The position numbers were made by a program, and so were the translations under genes. The notes under the pieces were generated by a model. The model saw only the letters and a list, made by a program, of their open reading frames with translations, did no database searches and was not told the DNA's origin. A stretch of 64,000 nucleotides of DNA, from positions 138,128 through 202,127 of the forward strand of contig MSXN01000001.1 in the NCBI GenBank assembly GCA_002083555.1. Reading direction: 5' to 3'. Source of the stretch: Nitrospira sp. ST-bin5 (GTDB lineage: Bacteria > Nitrospirota > Nitrospiria > Nitrospirales > Nitrospiraceae). The stretch's first letter is position 1, and every line of letters starts with the position of its first letter. Positions 1-9,600 of this stretch are shown piece by piece.

Positions 1-753
1 GGTCGGCATGTCATAGAGAAACGGGACGACCTCGGCCTCAACACCTGCTTGCCGGTAGGCCTCAACAACCCTCGCATGGTCAGCCTCTCCGGTCTGGTGC
101 GTAATGGAGAGCCGCGGAAGCGCCTGCGCCAATATCACCAGTCCATCGATGACCGCGCTGTTGATCGCCTTCGCCCCCTGACTGCCGCCAAAAATCAACA
201 ACTGCTGCCGGCCTGCTGTGACCGAAGTGGATGTCGTAGTCGCATTCAGAAATGATTGCCGAATCGGTGAACCGAACACGCGAACTTTGTCTTTCGCAAA
301 TTTCTCGGCAGCGGATTCAAACCCCAAGAACACACGCTGGGCACAAGGGCCCACCGCAATATTGGCCATGCCCGGATAGGCATTCGGCTCCAGAATGACC
401 CGGGCAACCCGCTTCAGCGCCGCCGCCACTAACATCGTCGGGCTGGTATAGCCGCCCACGCCGATGACGAGATCGGCCCGGTACCGTGAGATCAGCCGCA
501 TCGACTGCCAGAGTCCGATCGGCACGGATAGCACCCCCCGCAAGGCTTCTCCCAATCCTTTCCCCATCACCGGCTTCGCCGTAATGAGTTCGAGTGGAAG
601 CCCTTCGTGCGCCAACACTTTGGTTTCAATTCCTTTCGCTGTGCCGACAAAGACGATCGTGGTCGATGAATCGCGCCGCTGAAACTCCCGGGCCAGCGCC
701 ACCGCCGGATACAAGTGCCCGCCTGTCCCCCCTGCGGCGATAAGGATCGTCAT
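1..753 (-). CDS. murG: MurG, UDP-GlcNAc:lipid I GlcNAc transferase (5' part, runs off window)
   Basis: Transfers GlcNAc from UDP-GlcNAc to lipid I to make lipid II at the inner face of the inner membrane. The visible 251 codons start MTILIAAGGTGGHLYPAVAL, the classic MurG N-terminal glycine loop, and include the GGSQGA motif about 190 residues in. The family is usually about 360 residues, so roughly the last third lies beyond the left edge. ATG at 753 overlaps the ftsW stop in an ATGA arrangement (750-753), which fixes the start and implies translational coupling. It is the last gene of the visible dcw operon. Confidence 0.96.
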   Translation of the reverse strand, partial: MTILIAAGGTGGHLYPAVALAREFQRRDSSTTIVFVGTAKGIETKVLAHEGLPLELITAKPVMGKGLGEALRGVLSVPIGLWQSMRLISRYRADLVIGVGGYTSPTMLVAAALKRVARVILEPNAYPGMANIAVGPCAQRVFLGFESAAEKFAKDKVRVFGSPIRQSFLNATTTSTSVTAGRQQLLIFGGSQGAKAINSAVIDGLVILAQALPRLSITHQTGEADHARVVEAYRQAGVEAEVVPFLYDMPT

Positions 754-1958
754 CCGTGACCAGTCCTGCCGCGCCCGCCCCGCCCAGCACTTTCCTGAGG
801 CCCCGCTTGGCGATCTCTTGAGATATTCAACAAAATCCCGACCGCCAGCAGACTGATGACCAGAGACGATCCGCCGTAACTCACGAAGGGCAAGGTCAAT
901 CCTTTGGTCGGCAGCATCCCGGTTGCCACAGCCGCGTTCACCAGTGCCTGCCCGCCGATCAACAGCGTGATACCGATTCCCAGATATCGACCGAACGGCA
1001 TCCGCGCTCTGGCGGCAATCTGAAAGCCCCGCACCACAAACAACGCAAAGAGCAGAATGATCGCGCCCGTTCCCACCAATCCCAACTCTTCCCCGACCAG
1101 GGCCAACACAAAGTCCGTATGCGCTTCGGGGAGAAAGAACAGCTTCTGTTTCCCCTCGCCCAGCCCCACTCCGAAGGGACCGCCGCTGCCAAAGGCGAGA
1201 AACGACTGGGTGATCTGAAACCCGGCGTTCGACGCGTCCTTCCAGGGTGCCAGAAACGTCAGGAGCCGCTGCCGCCGGTAACTCGAGCCGAGGACGAGCA
1301 CCAAAACAACCGGCACCGCGCACAGTCCCAGCCCCAACAGATGCTTCACTTGCGCGCCGCCGAGAAACAGCAGTCCGATCGTCACGAGACCGATCACGAC
1401 CACGGTCCCGAGATCCGGCTCCAACAGCACCAGGCCGCTCAACAGACCGATCACGAAGAGCACGGGTAGCAGGCCAGAGGAGAAGCTTGTGATCCGGTCT
1501 TCCTTCTTGGTCAGATAGGCCGCCAGATAAATCACCGCCACGAGCTTGACCATCTCGGCCGGCTGAATCGAAATGGGTCCGAGACGCAACCAGCGCCGCG
1601 CTCCTTTTGCCGCGACTCCGAGCGATGGGATCAAGACCATCACCAGCAACAGCGCCATCAAGCCCAGCAGCGGCACCGACAGACGCTTCCACCAGACATA
1701 GTCGACCCGCGACGCGACGTGGAGCAGCACAAATCCGAATGTCAGCCATGCCAGTTGCCGCTTGAGGAAGTAGCCGGAGTCGTGGAACCGATTCCCCGCT
1801 ACGACCGCGCTCGCACTGAACACCATCACCAGGCCGACCAAGGCCAGCACCATCGTGACGATCAATAGCGTGTGGTCCATCGGCACCCGCTTCTTCGCGA
1901 CGCGCGGGCTCGTGGTTGGCCACGGCAATGCCAGGGTCCCTGCAGCTCTCTGTGACAT
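750..1958 (-). CDS. ftsW: FtsW, septal peptidoglycan glycosyltransferase (SEDS family)
   Basis: SEDS polytopic membrane protein that polymerises lipid II at the division septum together with FtsI. The 402-residue frame is hydrophobic with about ten membrane spans and carries the FtsW/RodA signature FFLPEAHTDFVLALVGEELG in its middle to second half. Position between murD and murG in a dcw cluster argues for FtsW rather than RodA. Start is uncertain: the first ATG is at 1958, with an AGAGGAG about 15 nt upstream, but the conserved part begins at the second Met (MDHTLL, start 1880), leaving a 26-residue non-conserved cytoplasmic tail if the long form is used. Confidence 0.95.
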   Translation of the reverse strand: MSQRAAGTLALPWPTTSPRVAKKRVPMDHTLLIVTMVLALVGLVMVFSASAVVAGNRFHDSGYFLKRQLAWLTFGFVLLHVASRVDYVWWKRLSVPLLGLMALLLVMVLIPSLGVAAKGARRWLRLGPISIQPAEMVKLVAVIYLAAYLTKKEDRITSFSSGLLPVLFVIGLLSGLVLLEPDLGTVVVIGLVTIGLLFLGGAQVKHLLGLGLCAVPVVLVLVLGSSYRRQRLLTFLAPWKDASNAGFQITQSFLAFGSGGPFGVGLGEGKQKLFFLPEAHTDFVLALVGEELGLVGTGAIILLFALFVVRGFQIAARARMPFGRYLGIGITLLIGGQALVNAAVATGMLPTKGLTLPFVSYGGSSLVISLLAVGILLNISRDRQAGPQESAGRGGRGRTGHG

Positions 1959-1992
1959 CGTTCAGCGTCAAATCTCCTCTGACTCGCCGCCC

Positions 1993-3402
1993 TTAGGCCG
2001 GCAAGGATTGCACGAGGGCCTTAAACTGCCGGCCCCGATCCTGATAATCTGCAAACATGTCGAAACTGGCACAGGCCGGCGAAAACAGCACGACCCCGCC
2101 GGAGGTGGCGCTGTCGGCCGCCGCCTGCACCGCCTCTTTCAATGACGCCGCCCGGCTGATCGCAGGGAATCCGGCCATGGCTTGGGCGATCAACGGCGTC
2201 GCCTCTCCGATCAAGATCAGGCCCTTTACCCGTTGACGAATGGCCGGCGCGAGTCGGGAAAAATCCCCGCCCTTGTCGCGGCCTCCGGCAATCAGCCAAA
2301 TGGGTTGATCGATGCTTTCAATCGCTTTGAGCGTGGCATCGACGTTCGTACCCTTGGAATCGTTGACGAACCGGACCCCGCGACGATCCCGCACAATTTC
2401 TAAGGCATGCTCCAGGCCCGGGAAGGCCTGCAACACTCGCCGGACCGATTCGAGCGAGCCGCCGCTCAGCAGCGCATAGGTGGCGGCCACCATCGCGTTC
2501 TCCACGTTATGATCGCCGATGATCTTGATCTCCTGTCGGCGACAGATCTCCTGCCGCACACCCGTCACCGTCGTGACAAGTCGATCACCCTCCAGATACG
2601 TGCCGCCGGTGACATCCGTCGGCAGCGCCGATTGCCTGGTGAATCCCAGCACCCGGGCTTTGACGCTGTGGCGAAGCGCCGCGACTCGCGGATCGTCCAG
2701 ATTGAAGAGCGCATAGTCGGTCGGTTTCTGGCACTCGAAAATGCGCCGCTTGGCGGCGACATATTCGTCGATCGATGTATAGCGGTCTTGATGATCCACG
2801 GTGACGTTGAGTAACGCCGCAATCCAAGGGTGAAATTGTTCTACAGTCTCCAATTGAAAGCTGGAGACTTCGACCACGAGCACATCGAATGGACTGGGCA
2901 ATCCTTGCTGTGATGCCAGCACCGTTTGTATCGCCGCTTCGCTCAATGCTGTGCCCAGATTGCCTCCGACAAAGACTCGCTTCCCGCTGTCCTGCAGCAT
3001 CTTGCCGATCAGCGTGACCGTCGTGCTCTTGCCATTGGTCCCGGTGAGAGCCAACATCGGAGCTGACACAAACCGCGACGCCAATTCCAATTCGCTGATC
3101 ACCTTTACGCCCCGCTGCCGAACCCGCTCCAGCGCTTCCATGCGATAGGGCACACCGGGGCTGATGACCACGAGCTCGGCCGACTCCAGCGCCGTTTCAT
3201 ACCGGCTGCCGACCGTGAGGAGCATCTGAGACTCATCAATCTGCGTCAGCACCGCCCCCAACTCGCTCCGCTCTTTCTTGTCCGAAAGGGTGACGTGGGC
3301 CCCGACGGCCAGGAGGAGCCGCGCGGCGGCCACGCCGCTGCGGGCCAATCCGACCACCGTGACTTTGGTCCCCTTCAATTGCATGACGTCTTCGCTCACC
3401 AT
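1993..3402 (-). CDS. murD: MurD, UDP-MurNAc-L-Ala:D-Glu ligase
   Basis: Cytoplasmic Mur ligase that adds D-glutamate to UDP-MurNAc-L-alanine using ATP. Shows the N-terminal Rossmann part (KVTVVGLARSGVAAARLL), the ATP P-loop GTNGKSTT, and the C-terminal ligase domain (VNDSKGTN, IAGGRDKGGDF). The open frame extends to 3504, but that would overlap mraY by 88 bp with non-conserved sequence. I chose ATG 3402, 14 bp after the mraY stop, giving 469 residues; ATG 3384 (MQLKG) is the other candidate. Neither has a strong ribosome-binding site, consistent with coupling to mraY. Confidence 0.95.
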   Translation of the reverse strand: MVSEDVMQLKGTKVTVVGLARSGVAAARLLLAVGAHVTLSDKKERSELGAVLTQIDESQMLLTVGSRYETALESAELVVISPGVPYRMEALERVRQRGVKVISELELASRFVSAPMLALTGTNGKSTTVTLIGKMLQDSGKRVFVGGNLGTALSEAAIQTVLASQQGLPSPFDVLVVEVSSFQLETVEQFHPWIAALLNVTVDHQDRYTSIDEYVAAKRRIFECQKPTDYALFNLDDPRVAALRHSVKARVLGFTRQSALPTDVTGGTYLEGDRLVTTVTGVRQEICRRQEIKIIGDHNVENAMVAATYALLSGGSLESVRRVLQAFPGLEHALEIVRDRRGVRFVNDSKGTNVDATLKAIESIDQPIWLIAGGRDKGGDFSRLAPAIRQRVKGLILIGEATPLIAQAMAGFPAISRAASLKEAVQAAADSATSGGVVLFSPACASFDMFADYQDRGRQFKALVQSLPA

Positions 3403-3416
3403 CTCGCTCTCGCTCG

Positions 3417-4493
3417 TTATCGCAACTTCAACGTACTGAGGCTCAATAAGGCCAACAGGATAGCGATGATCCAAAGCCGGACCACGACTTTGGGTTCTTC
3501 CCACCCCTTCATCTCAAAATGATGATGAATCGGGGCCATCAAGAAGATCCGTTTCCCGCGCGACTTAAACGACACGACTTGGAAAATGACCGACACCGCT
3601 TCGATCACGAACACGCCGCCGACCAGCAGCAGTAACAATTCATGCTTGCTGATGACGGCGACCGTGCCGAGGGCGGCGCCGAGTGGAAGCGACCCCACAT
3701 CGCCCATGAACACAGATGCGGGATAGGTGTTGAACCAGAGGAAACCGAGACTCGACCCCAGAATAGCCGCCGTAAATACGGCGATTTCACCGGCGTTTTC
3801 GATGTGGGGAATCAGCAGGTAGTCCGACATCAATCGGTGCCCGGCAACGTAGGCTACAATCGTATACGCCAACGCGGTAATCATCACGGGGCCGATGGCG
3901 AGGCCGTCGAGGCCGTCGGTCAGATTGACGGCATTGGAACTTCCCACGATGACGAGCACGGCGAAGACGATGTAGAACCAGCCCAGATCCGGGGTGAAGT
4001 TCTTGAAGAACGGCACACTCAGCTTCGTCGTATACCCAGGGAGAAAATACAGCGTGAGCGCAATCGCCGAAGCGATCGCGACTTGCGCGGCAAACTTCTG
4101 CGACGCCGACAGTCCCTTCGATTGCCGCTTGATGAATTTGAGGTAGTCGTCGGCAAACCCGATCGCGCCGAATCCCACCATCGCCGCGAGGACCAGCCAC
4201 ACATACGGTTTCGTAATATCAGCCCACAGCAGCGTGGAGAGGACCACCGCAAACAGAATGAGAATCCCGCCCATCGTGGGGGTCCCGCTCTTCACCAGAT
4301 GACTCTTGGGCCCGTCGTCGCGGATCTGCTGGCCCAACTTGATTTCTTGCAGCTTGCGGATGAGCCACGGGGCCAGAATAAACGCGATGAGAAACGCCGT
4401 GACCGCCGCATAAATGATGCGGAAGCTTTGGTAGCGAAAAACGTTCAGGAACGAGAATTCGGTGTGGAGTGGATACAGCCAGTTATACAGCAT
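3417..4493 (-). CDS. mraY: MraY, phospho-MurNAc-pentapeptide transferase
   Basis: Makes lipid I by moving phospho-MurNAc-pentapeptide onto undecaprenyl phosphate in the inner membrane. 358 residues, the normal family size, with about ten membrane spans. Family landmarks seen in order: DDYLKF (metal/substrate Asp pair), NAVNLTDGLDGLA, FMGDVGSLPLG and the cytoplasmic HHHFE loop near the C-terminus. Lies between murF and murD as usual for dcw clusters. Confidence 0.97.
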   Translation of the reverse strand: MLYNWLYPLHTEFSFLNVFRYQSFRIIYAAVTAFLIAFILAPWLIRKLQEIKLGQQIRDDGPKSHLVKSGTPTMGGILILFAVVLSTLLWADITKPYVWLVLAAMVGFGAIGFADDYLKFIKRQSKGLSASQKFAAQVAIASAIALTLYFLPGYTTKLSVPFFKNFTPDLGWFYIVFAVLVIVGSSNAVNLTDGLDGLAIGPVMITALAYTIVAYVAGHRLMSDYLLIPHIENAGEIAVFTAAILGSSLGFLWFNTYPASVFMGDVGSLPLGAALGTVAVISKHELLLLLVGGVFVIEAVSVIFQVVSFKSRGKRIFLMAPIHHHFEMKGWEEPKVVVRLWIIAILLALLSLSTLKLR

Positions 4494-4556
4494 AAGACGA
4501 CCGTCATACCGACGCCGGGGGCTTGCAGCGCCGAGTCCGTTTCCGCCCCTGAATAG

Positions 4557-6047
4557 TTACGATGCCTTCTTCGAGACCCGCTTCACGCCTTGTAGCGCGC
4601 CGACCACCTGCTCCATCTTCATGCCGCGCGACGCCTTGACCAACACCACATCACCGGAAACTGCCATGGCTTTGACCTCCGCGGCGGCGGCGGTTGCATC
4701 GGGCAATTCGAGAATGTTCGTCGGCTCCATCCCGGCCCGACGCGCGCCTTCCGCCAGACCGCGCCCCAACGTCCCGCAGGCGATCAACTGCGAGATGCCC
4801 TGCAGCGCCACAAACGCACCGACCTCTTCGTGCATCCGCATCGCGCCCGAGCCGAGTTCCAGCATATCGCCCAATACCGCAATGGTCCTCCGTCCCGCGC
4901 CTGACTGCGCCAGCAGTTGCACCGCCGCCTTCATCGACGCGGGATTGGCGTTATAGCAATCGTTGATCACGCGGATCCCGTGGCTCACGACAATCTGCGA
5001 TCGCATCGCGGCAGGACGGAATCGGGAGAGCCCCTGCGCAATGACGGCGCCGGACACGCCGAGCACCGTTCCAACAGCCGCCGCAGCCAAGGCATTGGTC
5101 ACATTGTGAGAGCCCTGCACCTTGATTCGCACGATGGTGTGCCGGACCTTCCCCGGCAGGAGCAGCCGGAAAATCGTCCCATCCCGTCCGTCCGACTTTT
5201 CGTGCAATGCCTGCACATCAGCTTTCGGCGAATAGCCGAACGACACCACACGACACTGGGCCCGCGCCGCCAGGTAGTCGAAATACGGATCATCGGCGTT
5301 CAGGATGGCTGTTCCGTCAGGAGGAAGCAGATCGAGCAACTCAGCCTTCGCCTGCGCCGATCCTTCCATACTGCCGAAAAACTCCAAGTGGTCAGGCCCG
5401 ATATTCGTGATGATGCCGATGGTCGGGCGGGCGATTTCACACAGGCGCGTCGTCTGCCCGAGGTTATCGACACCCATTTCGATGACGGCCGCTTCATGCC
5501 GGCCCGTCAATCTCAAGAGTGTGTGAGGAACTCCGATCCGGTTATTGAAATTACTTTCGGTCTTCAAGACACGCCAGCGCTGCCCCATCACACTTGCAAC
5601 CATTTCCTTCGTGGTGGTCTTTCCGTTGCTGCCCGTCACCGCCACCAGCGGAATGTCGAACCGGCTTCGGTGATGCGTCGCCAGCTGTTGATAGGCAAAC
5701 AACGGATCCCGCACGCCCAAAATGAAGGAGGACGACGACTTTGAGCCGGCCTTCAAGAGCACGGAGGGCACGGCAAAATTGTCCTGCACGATGGCACCGA
5801 CCGCCCCGCGGGCCAGAGCCATCGCCACATAGTCATGTCCGTCGAATTTGTCGCCGCGAATGGCGATGAAGAGATCACCGGCGCGGATCGCCCGCGAATC
5901 GAGGCTGAGCCGTCGAATGCGCTGCTTCGCCCAGCGGGACGCATCGCCCGAAAGCATTTTTACGCTGATCACTTCTCGAAGTTCTTCGCCGGTTAAGAGC
6001 GGCATGGGCATCCCAATCTGTGACAGAGCCCCATTCGAATCAGGCAC
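4557..6047 (-). CDS. murF: MurF, UDP-MurNAc-tripeptide:D-Ala-D-Ala ligase
   Basis: Cytoplasmic ligase adding D-Ala-D-Ala to complete the pentapeptide precursor. 496 residues with an N-terminal UDP-binding domain, the P-loop GSNGKTTTKEM near residue 140, and NDCYNANPASMKAA, the typical MurF C-terminal-domain motif. The first possible start is GTG at 6047, overlapping the murE stop by 8 bp (GTGCCTGA); internal ATGs 12 and 14 codons later are alternatives. C-terminal residues are lysine- and arginine-rich. Confidence 0.96.
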   Translation of the reverse strand: MPDSNGALSQIGMPMPLLTGEELREVISVKMLSGDASRWAKQRIRRLSLDSRAIRAGDLFIAIRGDKFDGHDYVAMALARGAVGAIVQDNFAVPSVLLKAGSKSSSSFILGVRDPLFAYQQLATHHRSRFDIPLVAVTGSNGKTTTKEMVASVMGQRWRVLKTESNFNNRIGVPHTLLRLTGRHEAAVIEMGVDNLGQTTRLCEIARPTIGIITNIGPDHLEFFGSMEGSAQAKAELLDLLPPDGTAILNADDPYFDYLAARAQCRVVSFGYSPKADVQALHEKSDGRDGTIFRLLLPGKVRHTIVRIKVQGSHNVTNALAAAAVGTVLGVSGAVIAQGLSRFRPAAMRSQIVVSHGIRVINDCYNANPASMKAAVQLLAQSGAGRRTIAVLGDMLELGSGAMRMHEEVGAFVALQGISQLIACGTLGRGLAEGARRAGMEPTNILELPDATAAAAEVKAMAVSGDVVLVKASRGMKMEQVVGALQGVKRVSKKAS

Positions 6048-7545
6048 AATGTGTTAACTCACGGATCGCATCACGAGCGACTTCGCGATCATCGAAGTGA
6101 AACTTCTTGGTCCCGATAATCTGATAATCTTCGTGCCCCTTCCCCGCGATGAGGACCATGTCGCCGGGTTGAGCCGCCCGTATGGCCGTCGCGATCGCTT
6201 CGCGCCGATTAGCCACTTTCTGATATTTCACGTGCGATCGCTGCTGCAGTGCCTCCCGCACACCAACTTCCACTTCATCAAGAATCGACAGGGGATTTTC
6301 TGTGCGCGGGTTGTCCGAGGTGAGAATGACCATGTCGCTCTGCTGGACGGCAGCGCGCCCCATCTTGGGTCGCTTTCCCCGATCGCGATCTCCCCCGCAT
6401 CCAAAAACCGTGATGATCCGGCCGGCCTTCAGTGCCTGCGCTGCCGTCAGTAACCGAACCAGCGCGTCTTCCGTATGAGCATAATCCACCACCACGGTGA
6501 AGGACTGTCCGGCCATGACCCGCTCGAACCGTCCAGGCACATTGGTGACGCGGGTGACGGCCTGCCGCACTTGGTCGATCGTGGCCCCTTCGTGTAACGC
6601 CACGCCGATAGCGGCGAGCATGTTGTAGACGTTGTGCTCCCCGACCAGGTGGCTTTCGACCGGAAACGTCCCAGCGGGCGTCGCCGCCATAAATGTGGTG
6701 CCGTTCAGCGAAAGCTGCACCTGTTCTGCTCGGAGATCGGCCTTTCCCTTGATGCCGTACGTCCACACAGGAACCGCGCATAAGGACGCGATGCGAGCGC
6801 CGCTGGAATCATCACTGTTGACGATTGCCCGCTTGTTCGGCTTCTTGGTTCCGGTCAGTCCCGTAAAGAGCCGGAGCTTGGCCTGAAAATAGTTCTCCAT
6901 CGTCTTATGGAAATCGAGGTGATCCTGGGTCAGGTTCGAAAACACGGCCACGTCATACTCACACCCGCTCACTCGATCCTGCGCCAGCGCATGCGACGAC
7001 ACTTCCATTACCGCCGCCGAGCATCCGCCATCGACCATCCGCTTCAAGAGCTGCTGCAGTTCCAACGCACCCGGCGTGGTGTGGGATGCCGGAATAATTT
7101 CGCTCCCGATTTGATAGGCGACCGTTCCAATTAAACCGACCCGTCCACCAATCGCTTCCAGCAAGGACTTGCAAACGTACGATGTCGTCGTTTTCCCATT
7201 CGTTCCGGTGATGCCGATCATCCGCAACCGTCCGGACGGATCACCATAGAACCGGCTGCCCAAATGCCCCAGCGCCTTCCGCGAATCGGCCACCCGAAGG
7301 TACGGGCGGTCAATCCCTGGAACCGTCTCTTGGATAACCACGGCCCCCGCTCCGTTCGTGAGAGCGGAAGAGATATACCGGTGACCATCGACCTGCTCGC
7401 CCTTCACGGCAACAAACAGACTTCCCGCCTGCACGGCTCTGGAATCATCCGTGATCGCGGTCAGCGGAACACGAACGTCCCCTGCCTGCTCGAGGACATC
7501 GACCTGCCCGCGGAGTGACTGCGCTAATTCTTCGAAGGTCATCAT
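6040..7545 (-). CDS. murE: MurE, UDP-MurNAc-L-Ala-D-Glu:meso-DAP ligase
   Basis: Adds the third stem-peptide residue. 501 residues with P-loop GTNGKTTTSYV, KxPNKRAIVNSDD in the central domain and, importantly, SDNPRTENP, the DNPR-type motif that selects meso-diaminopimelate over lysine. The organism's murein should therefore be of the DAP type. ATG 7545 is followed by a second ATG; the stop of ftsI lies 13 bp upstream, so the gene is in the same transcript. Confidence 0.97.
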   Translation of the reverse strand: MMTFEELAQSLRGQVDVLEQAGDVRVPLTAITDDSRAVQAGSLFVAVKGEQVDGHRYISSALTNGAGAVVIQETVPGIDRPYLRVADSRKALGHLGSRFYGDPSGRLRMIGITGTNGKTTTSYVCKSLLEAIGGRVGLIGTVAYQIGSEIIPASHTTPGALELQQLLKRMVDGGCSAAVMEVSSHALAQDRVSGCEYDVAVFSNLTQDHLDFHKTMENYFQAKLRLFTGLTGTKKPNKRAIVNSDDSSGARIASLCAVPVWTYGIKGKADLRAEQVQLSLNGTTFMAATPAGTFPVESHLVGEHNVYNMLAAIGVALHEGATIDQVRQAVTRVTNVPGRFERVMAGQSFTVVVDYAHTEDALVRLLTAAQALKAGRIITVFGCGGDRDRGKRPKMGRAAVQQSDMVILTSDNPRTENPLSILDEVEVGVREALQQRSHVKYQKVANRREAIATAIRAAQPGDMVLIAGKGHEDYQIIGTKKFHFDDREVARDAIRELTHCA

Positions 7546-7558
7546 CCTGTTATTCGAC

Positions 7559-9277
7559 CTACCGACGGTTTGACGCCATCGCCAGCTTGACCGGTTCGTC
7601 CGACGAGACTCCGAGATAGTTCAACACCTGTTCGCCTACCCGTCGAAAGACGGGCGCGGCCACGGTGCCGCCCCAGGACTCCCCCTGCGGTTCGTCGATC
7701 ACCACGATCATCGCCAATCGGGGATTATCCGCAGGAACAAATCCGACAAAAGATCCGACAAACAATGTCGACGAATAGGCGCCAGTACGCGGATCGATCT
7801 TCTGCGCCGTACCCGTCTTCCCGGCCACTCTGAATCCCGGAATCGCAGCCTTGGCGCCGGTCCCATCCGTGACAACACCCTCAAGAATCGACGTCACGGT
7901 CCGGGCTGTTTCAGGAGACACCACCCGGCGCTTCACTTGTGGAAGTATCTGCCGAAGGGCTTTTCCCTGGGCATCGCGGACTTCAGACACGACATAGGGC
8001 TTCATCAACACCCCGCCGTTCGCCAAGGCCGCTACAGCGGATACCATTTGAATTGGCGTGACTCCGATTTCCTGTCCCATAGAAATGGATGCCAATGACC
8101 GGCGCCCCCACTCTCTGGGATGCTTGACCATACCGCCGACTTCTCCAGGGAGATCGATCTCCGTTTTCTGCCCAAATCCGAACGCCTGCAGATACCGGTA
8201 GAGACGCTGATCGCCCAGCGCCATCCCGGTTTTTGCCGCACCGATATTGCTCGACTTCTGAATCACCTGCGCAAACGTCATCCAGCCAAGCTTTTCGTGG
8301 TCATGGATGACCGTATTCGCAATCGTCATCCGCCCATTTTCGCCATAGAGCATCGTGCTCGGCTTCATCACTTTCTCTTCAAGCGCCGCCGCCGCCACAA
8401 GGGCTTTCATCGTCGAACCGGGCTCATAGGTATCCGTCAGCGCCCGATTTCTCCAGCGATCCGCGGTCAGGGAAGCCACGGCATTCGGATCAAACCGCGG
8501 ACTGATCGCCAGCGCGAGCACAGCGCCGGTCTGAGGGTCGAGTACAATGACGGTACCCGATTTGGCATGCGCCTTCGTGACTGCCTCCTCCACTTCCTTC
8601 TCAGCGATATACTGAATGACTTCGTCGACCGTAATGACCAAACTATGCCCGGCGGCGGGGACTTGCTCGGCCTGGCCTTTCGGAAACACTGTCCGGCCCA
8701 TGGCGTCTCGTTGCAGAATCACGACTCGCTTCTCGCCATGGAGCTGCGACTCATACCGCCGCTCAATTCCCTCAAGCCCCTCCCCGTCCATCCCGGCGAA
8801 TCCCAACACATGCGCCAGCAGCGGTCCCTTGGGATAGAATCGCCGACCTTCCATCACCAGCCCGATTCCCTCCATCGGCATATGCTCAAGGCGATGCCCC
8901 TGCTCAGGGTCCAGCTTTCTGGCCAGCCAGACGAAGCTGCGGTCCTGCCGCAGCTTCTTTTCCAATTCATCGGTTCGAACATGCAGCACCGGAGAGAGAG
9001 ACCGGGCCGTTTTAGCGGGACTTTCAAGCGCAGTGGGGATACCGAACACGGAGGGCACTTCCATATTCATGGCGAGCACCTTGCCATGACGATCCACAAC
9101 GGTCCCTCGAGCCCCCTCCAAGGACACAGTCTTCTGATGTTGCCGGTCAGCTTTGGCCGTGAGCTCAGCAGCCTGCAATACCTGCAGGCTCACCAACCGA
9201 AACAGCACCACCGCAAATCCGCAGAGCATCACCAGCAGCAATACATAGCGTCGGGCCCGTGACGGCGCACCAGTCAC
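7559..9277 (-). CDS. ftsI: FtsI / PBP3-type septal transpeptidase
   Basis: Class B penicillin-binding protein that cross-links septal murein in the periplasm. 572 residues: short cytoplasmic N-terminus, one membrane anchor at about 11-33, pedestal domain, then the transpeptidase domain with STMK (288-291, acyl-enzyme serine), SSN (342-344) and KTGT (487-490). No PASTA repeats follow. Starts with GTG at 9277 sharing its G with the ftsL TAG stop (TAGTG), so initiation is likely coupled. Confidence 0.96.
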   Translation of the reverse strand: MTGAPSRARRYVLLLVMLCGFAVVLFRLVSLQVLQAAELTAKADRQHQKTVSLEGARGTVVDRHGKVLAMNMEVPSVFGIPTALESPAKTARSLSPVLHVRTDELEKKLRQDRSFVWLARKLDPEQGHRLEHMPMEGIGLVMEGRRFYPKGPLLAHVLGFAGMDGEGLEGIERRYESQLHGEKRVVILQRDAMGRTVFPKGQAEQVPAAGHSLVITVDEVIQYIAEKEVEEAVTKAHAKSGTVIVLDPQTGAVLALAISPRFDPNAVASLTADRWRNRALTDTYEPGSTMKALVAAAALEEKVMKPSTMLYGENGRMTIANTVIHDHEKLGWMTFAQVIQKSSNIGAAKTGMALGDQRLYRYLQAFGFGQKTEIDLPGEVGGMVKHPREWGRRSLASISMGQEIGVTPIQMVSAVAALANGGVLMKPYVVSEVRDAQGKALRQILPQVKRRVVSPETARTVTSILEGVVTDGTGAKAAIPGFRVAGKTGTAQKIDPRTGAYSSTLFVGSFVGFVPADNPRLAMIVVIDEPQGESWGGTVAAPVFRRVGEQVLNYLGVSSDEPVKLAMASNRR

Positions 9278-9600
9278 TATCGCCTCCCGTTCAACACATC
9301 GTTCCTGGCAATCCGCAGTTCCACCGCGGATGCAGGCGAGTCCTTCGCCTTGAATTGAACCATCACAACCTGGCCAGGCTGAGGTAAGCTCATCCCGAAT
9401 TTTTCCGTGGCGACTTTTGCAATCCGGTCAGGCGAACTCAGCGCTGAGAATTTCACCTTCAATTCATCACGCTCGCGCTCCAACACCACCTTCTCGTGCT
9501 TCAGACGTTCAACCTGGTAGCCCAGGCGCACCATATCCACCCGCTCCCACACAAAGACGAACACGAGGCACAGCCCGGCCGTCACTGCCAGCATTTTCAT
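9277..9600 (-). CDS. ftsL: FtsL-like divisome protein
   Basis: Small bitopic protein of 107 residues: one N-terminal membrane helix (about 3-20), then a heptad-rich segment (YQVERLKHEKVVLERERDEL) expected to form the periplasmic coiled coil that partners FtsB and FtsQ. Sequence similarity in this family is low, so the call rests on size, topology and the invariant position between rsmH and ftsI. ATG overlaps the rsmH stop (ATGA, 9597-9600). Confidence 0.85.
   Translation of the reverse strand: MKMLAVTAGLCLVFVFVWERVDMVRLGYQVERLKHEKVVLERERDELKVKFSALSSPDRIAKVATEKFGMSLPQPGQVVMVQFKAKDSPASAVELRIARNDVLNGRR

Noticed and set aside
8120..9262. A 380-codon plus-strand open frame
   Set aside because: It is antisense to ftsI, whose catalytic motifs are intact. 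The peptide is His/Arg/Pro-rich with no domain, typical of a GC-rich shadow frame.
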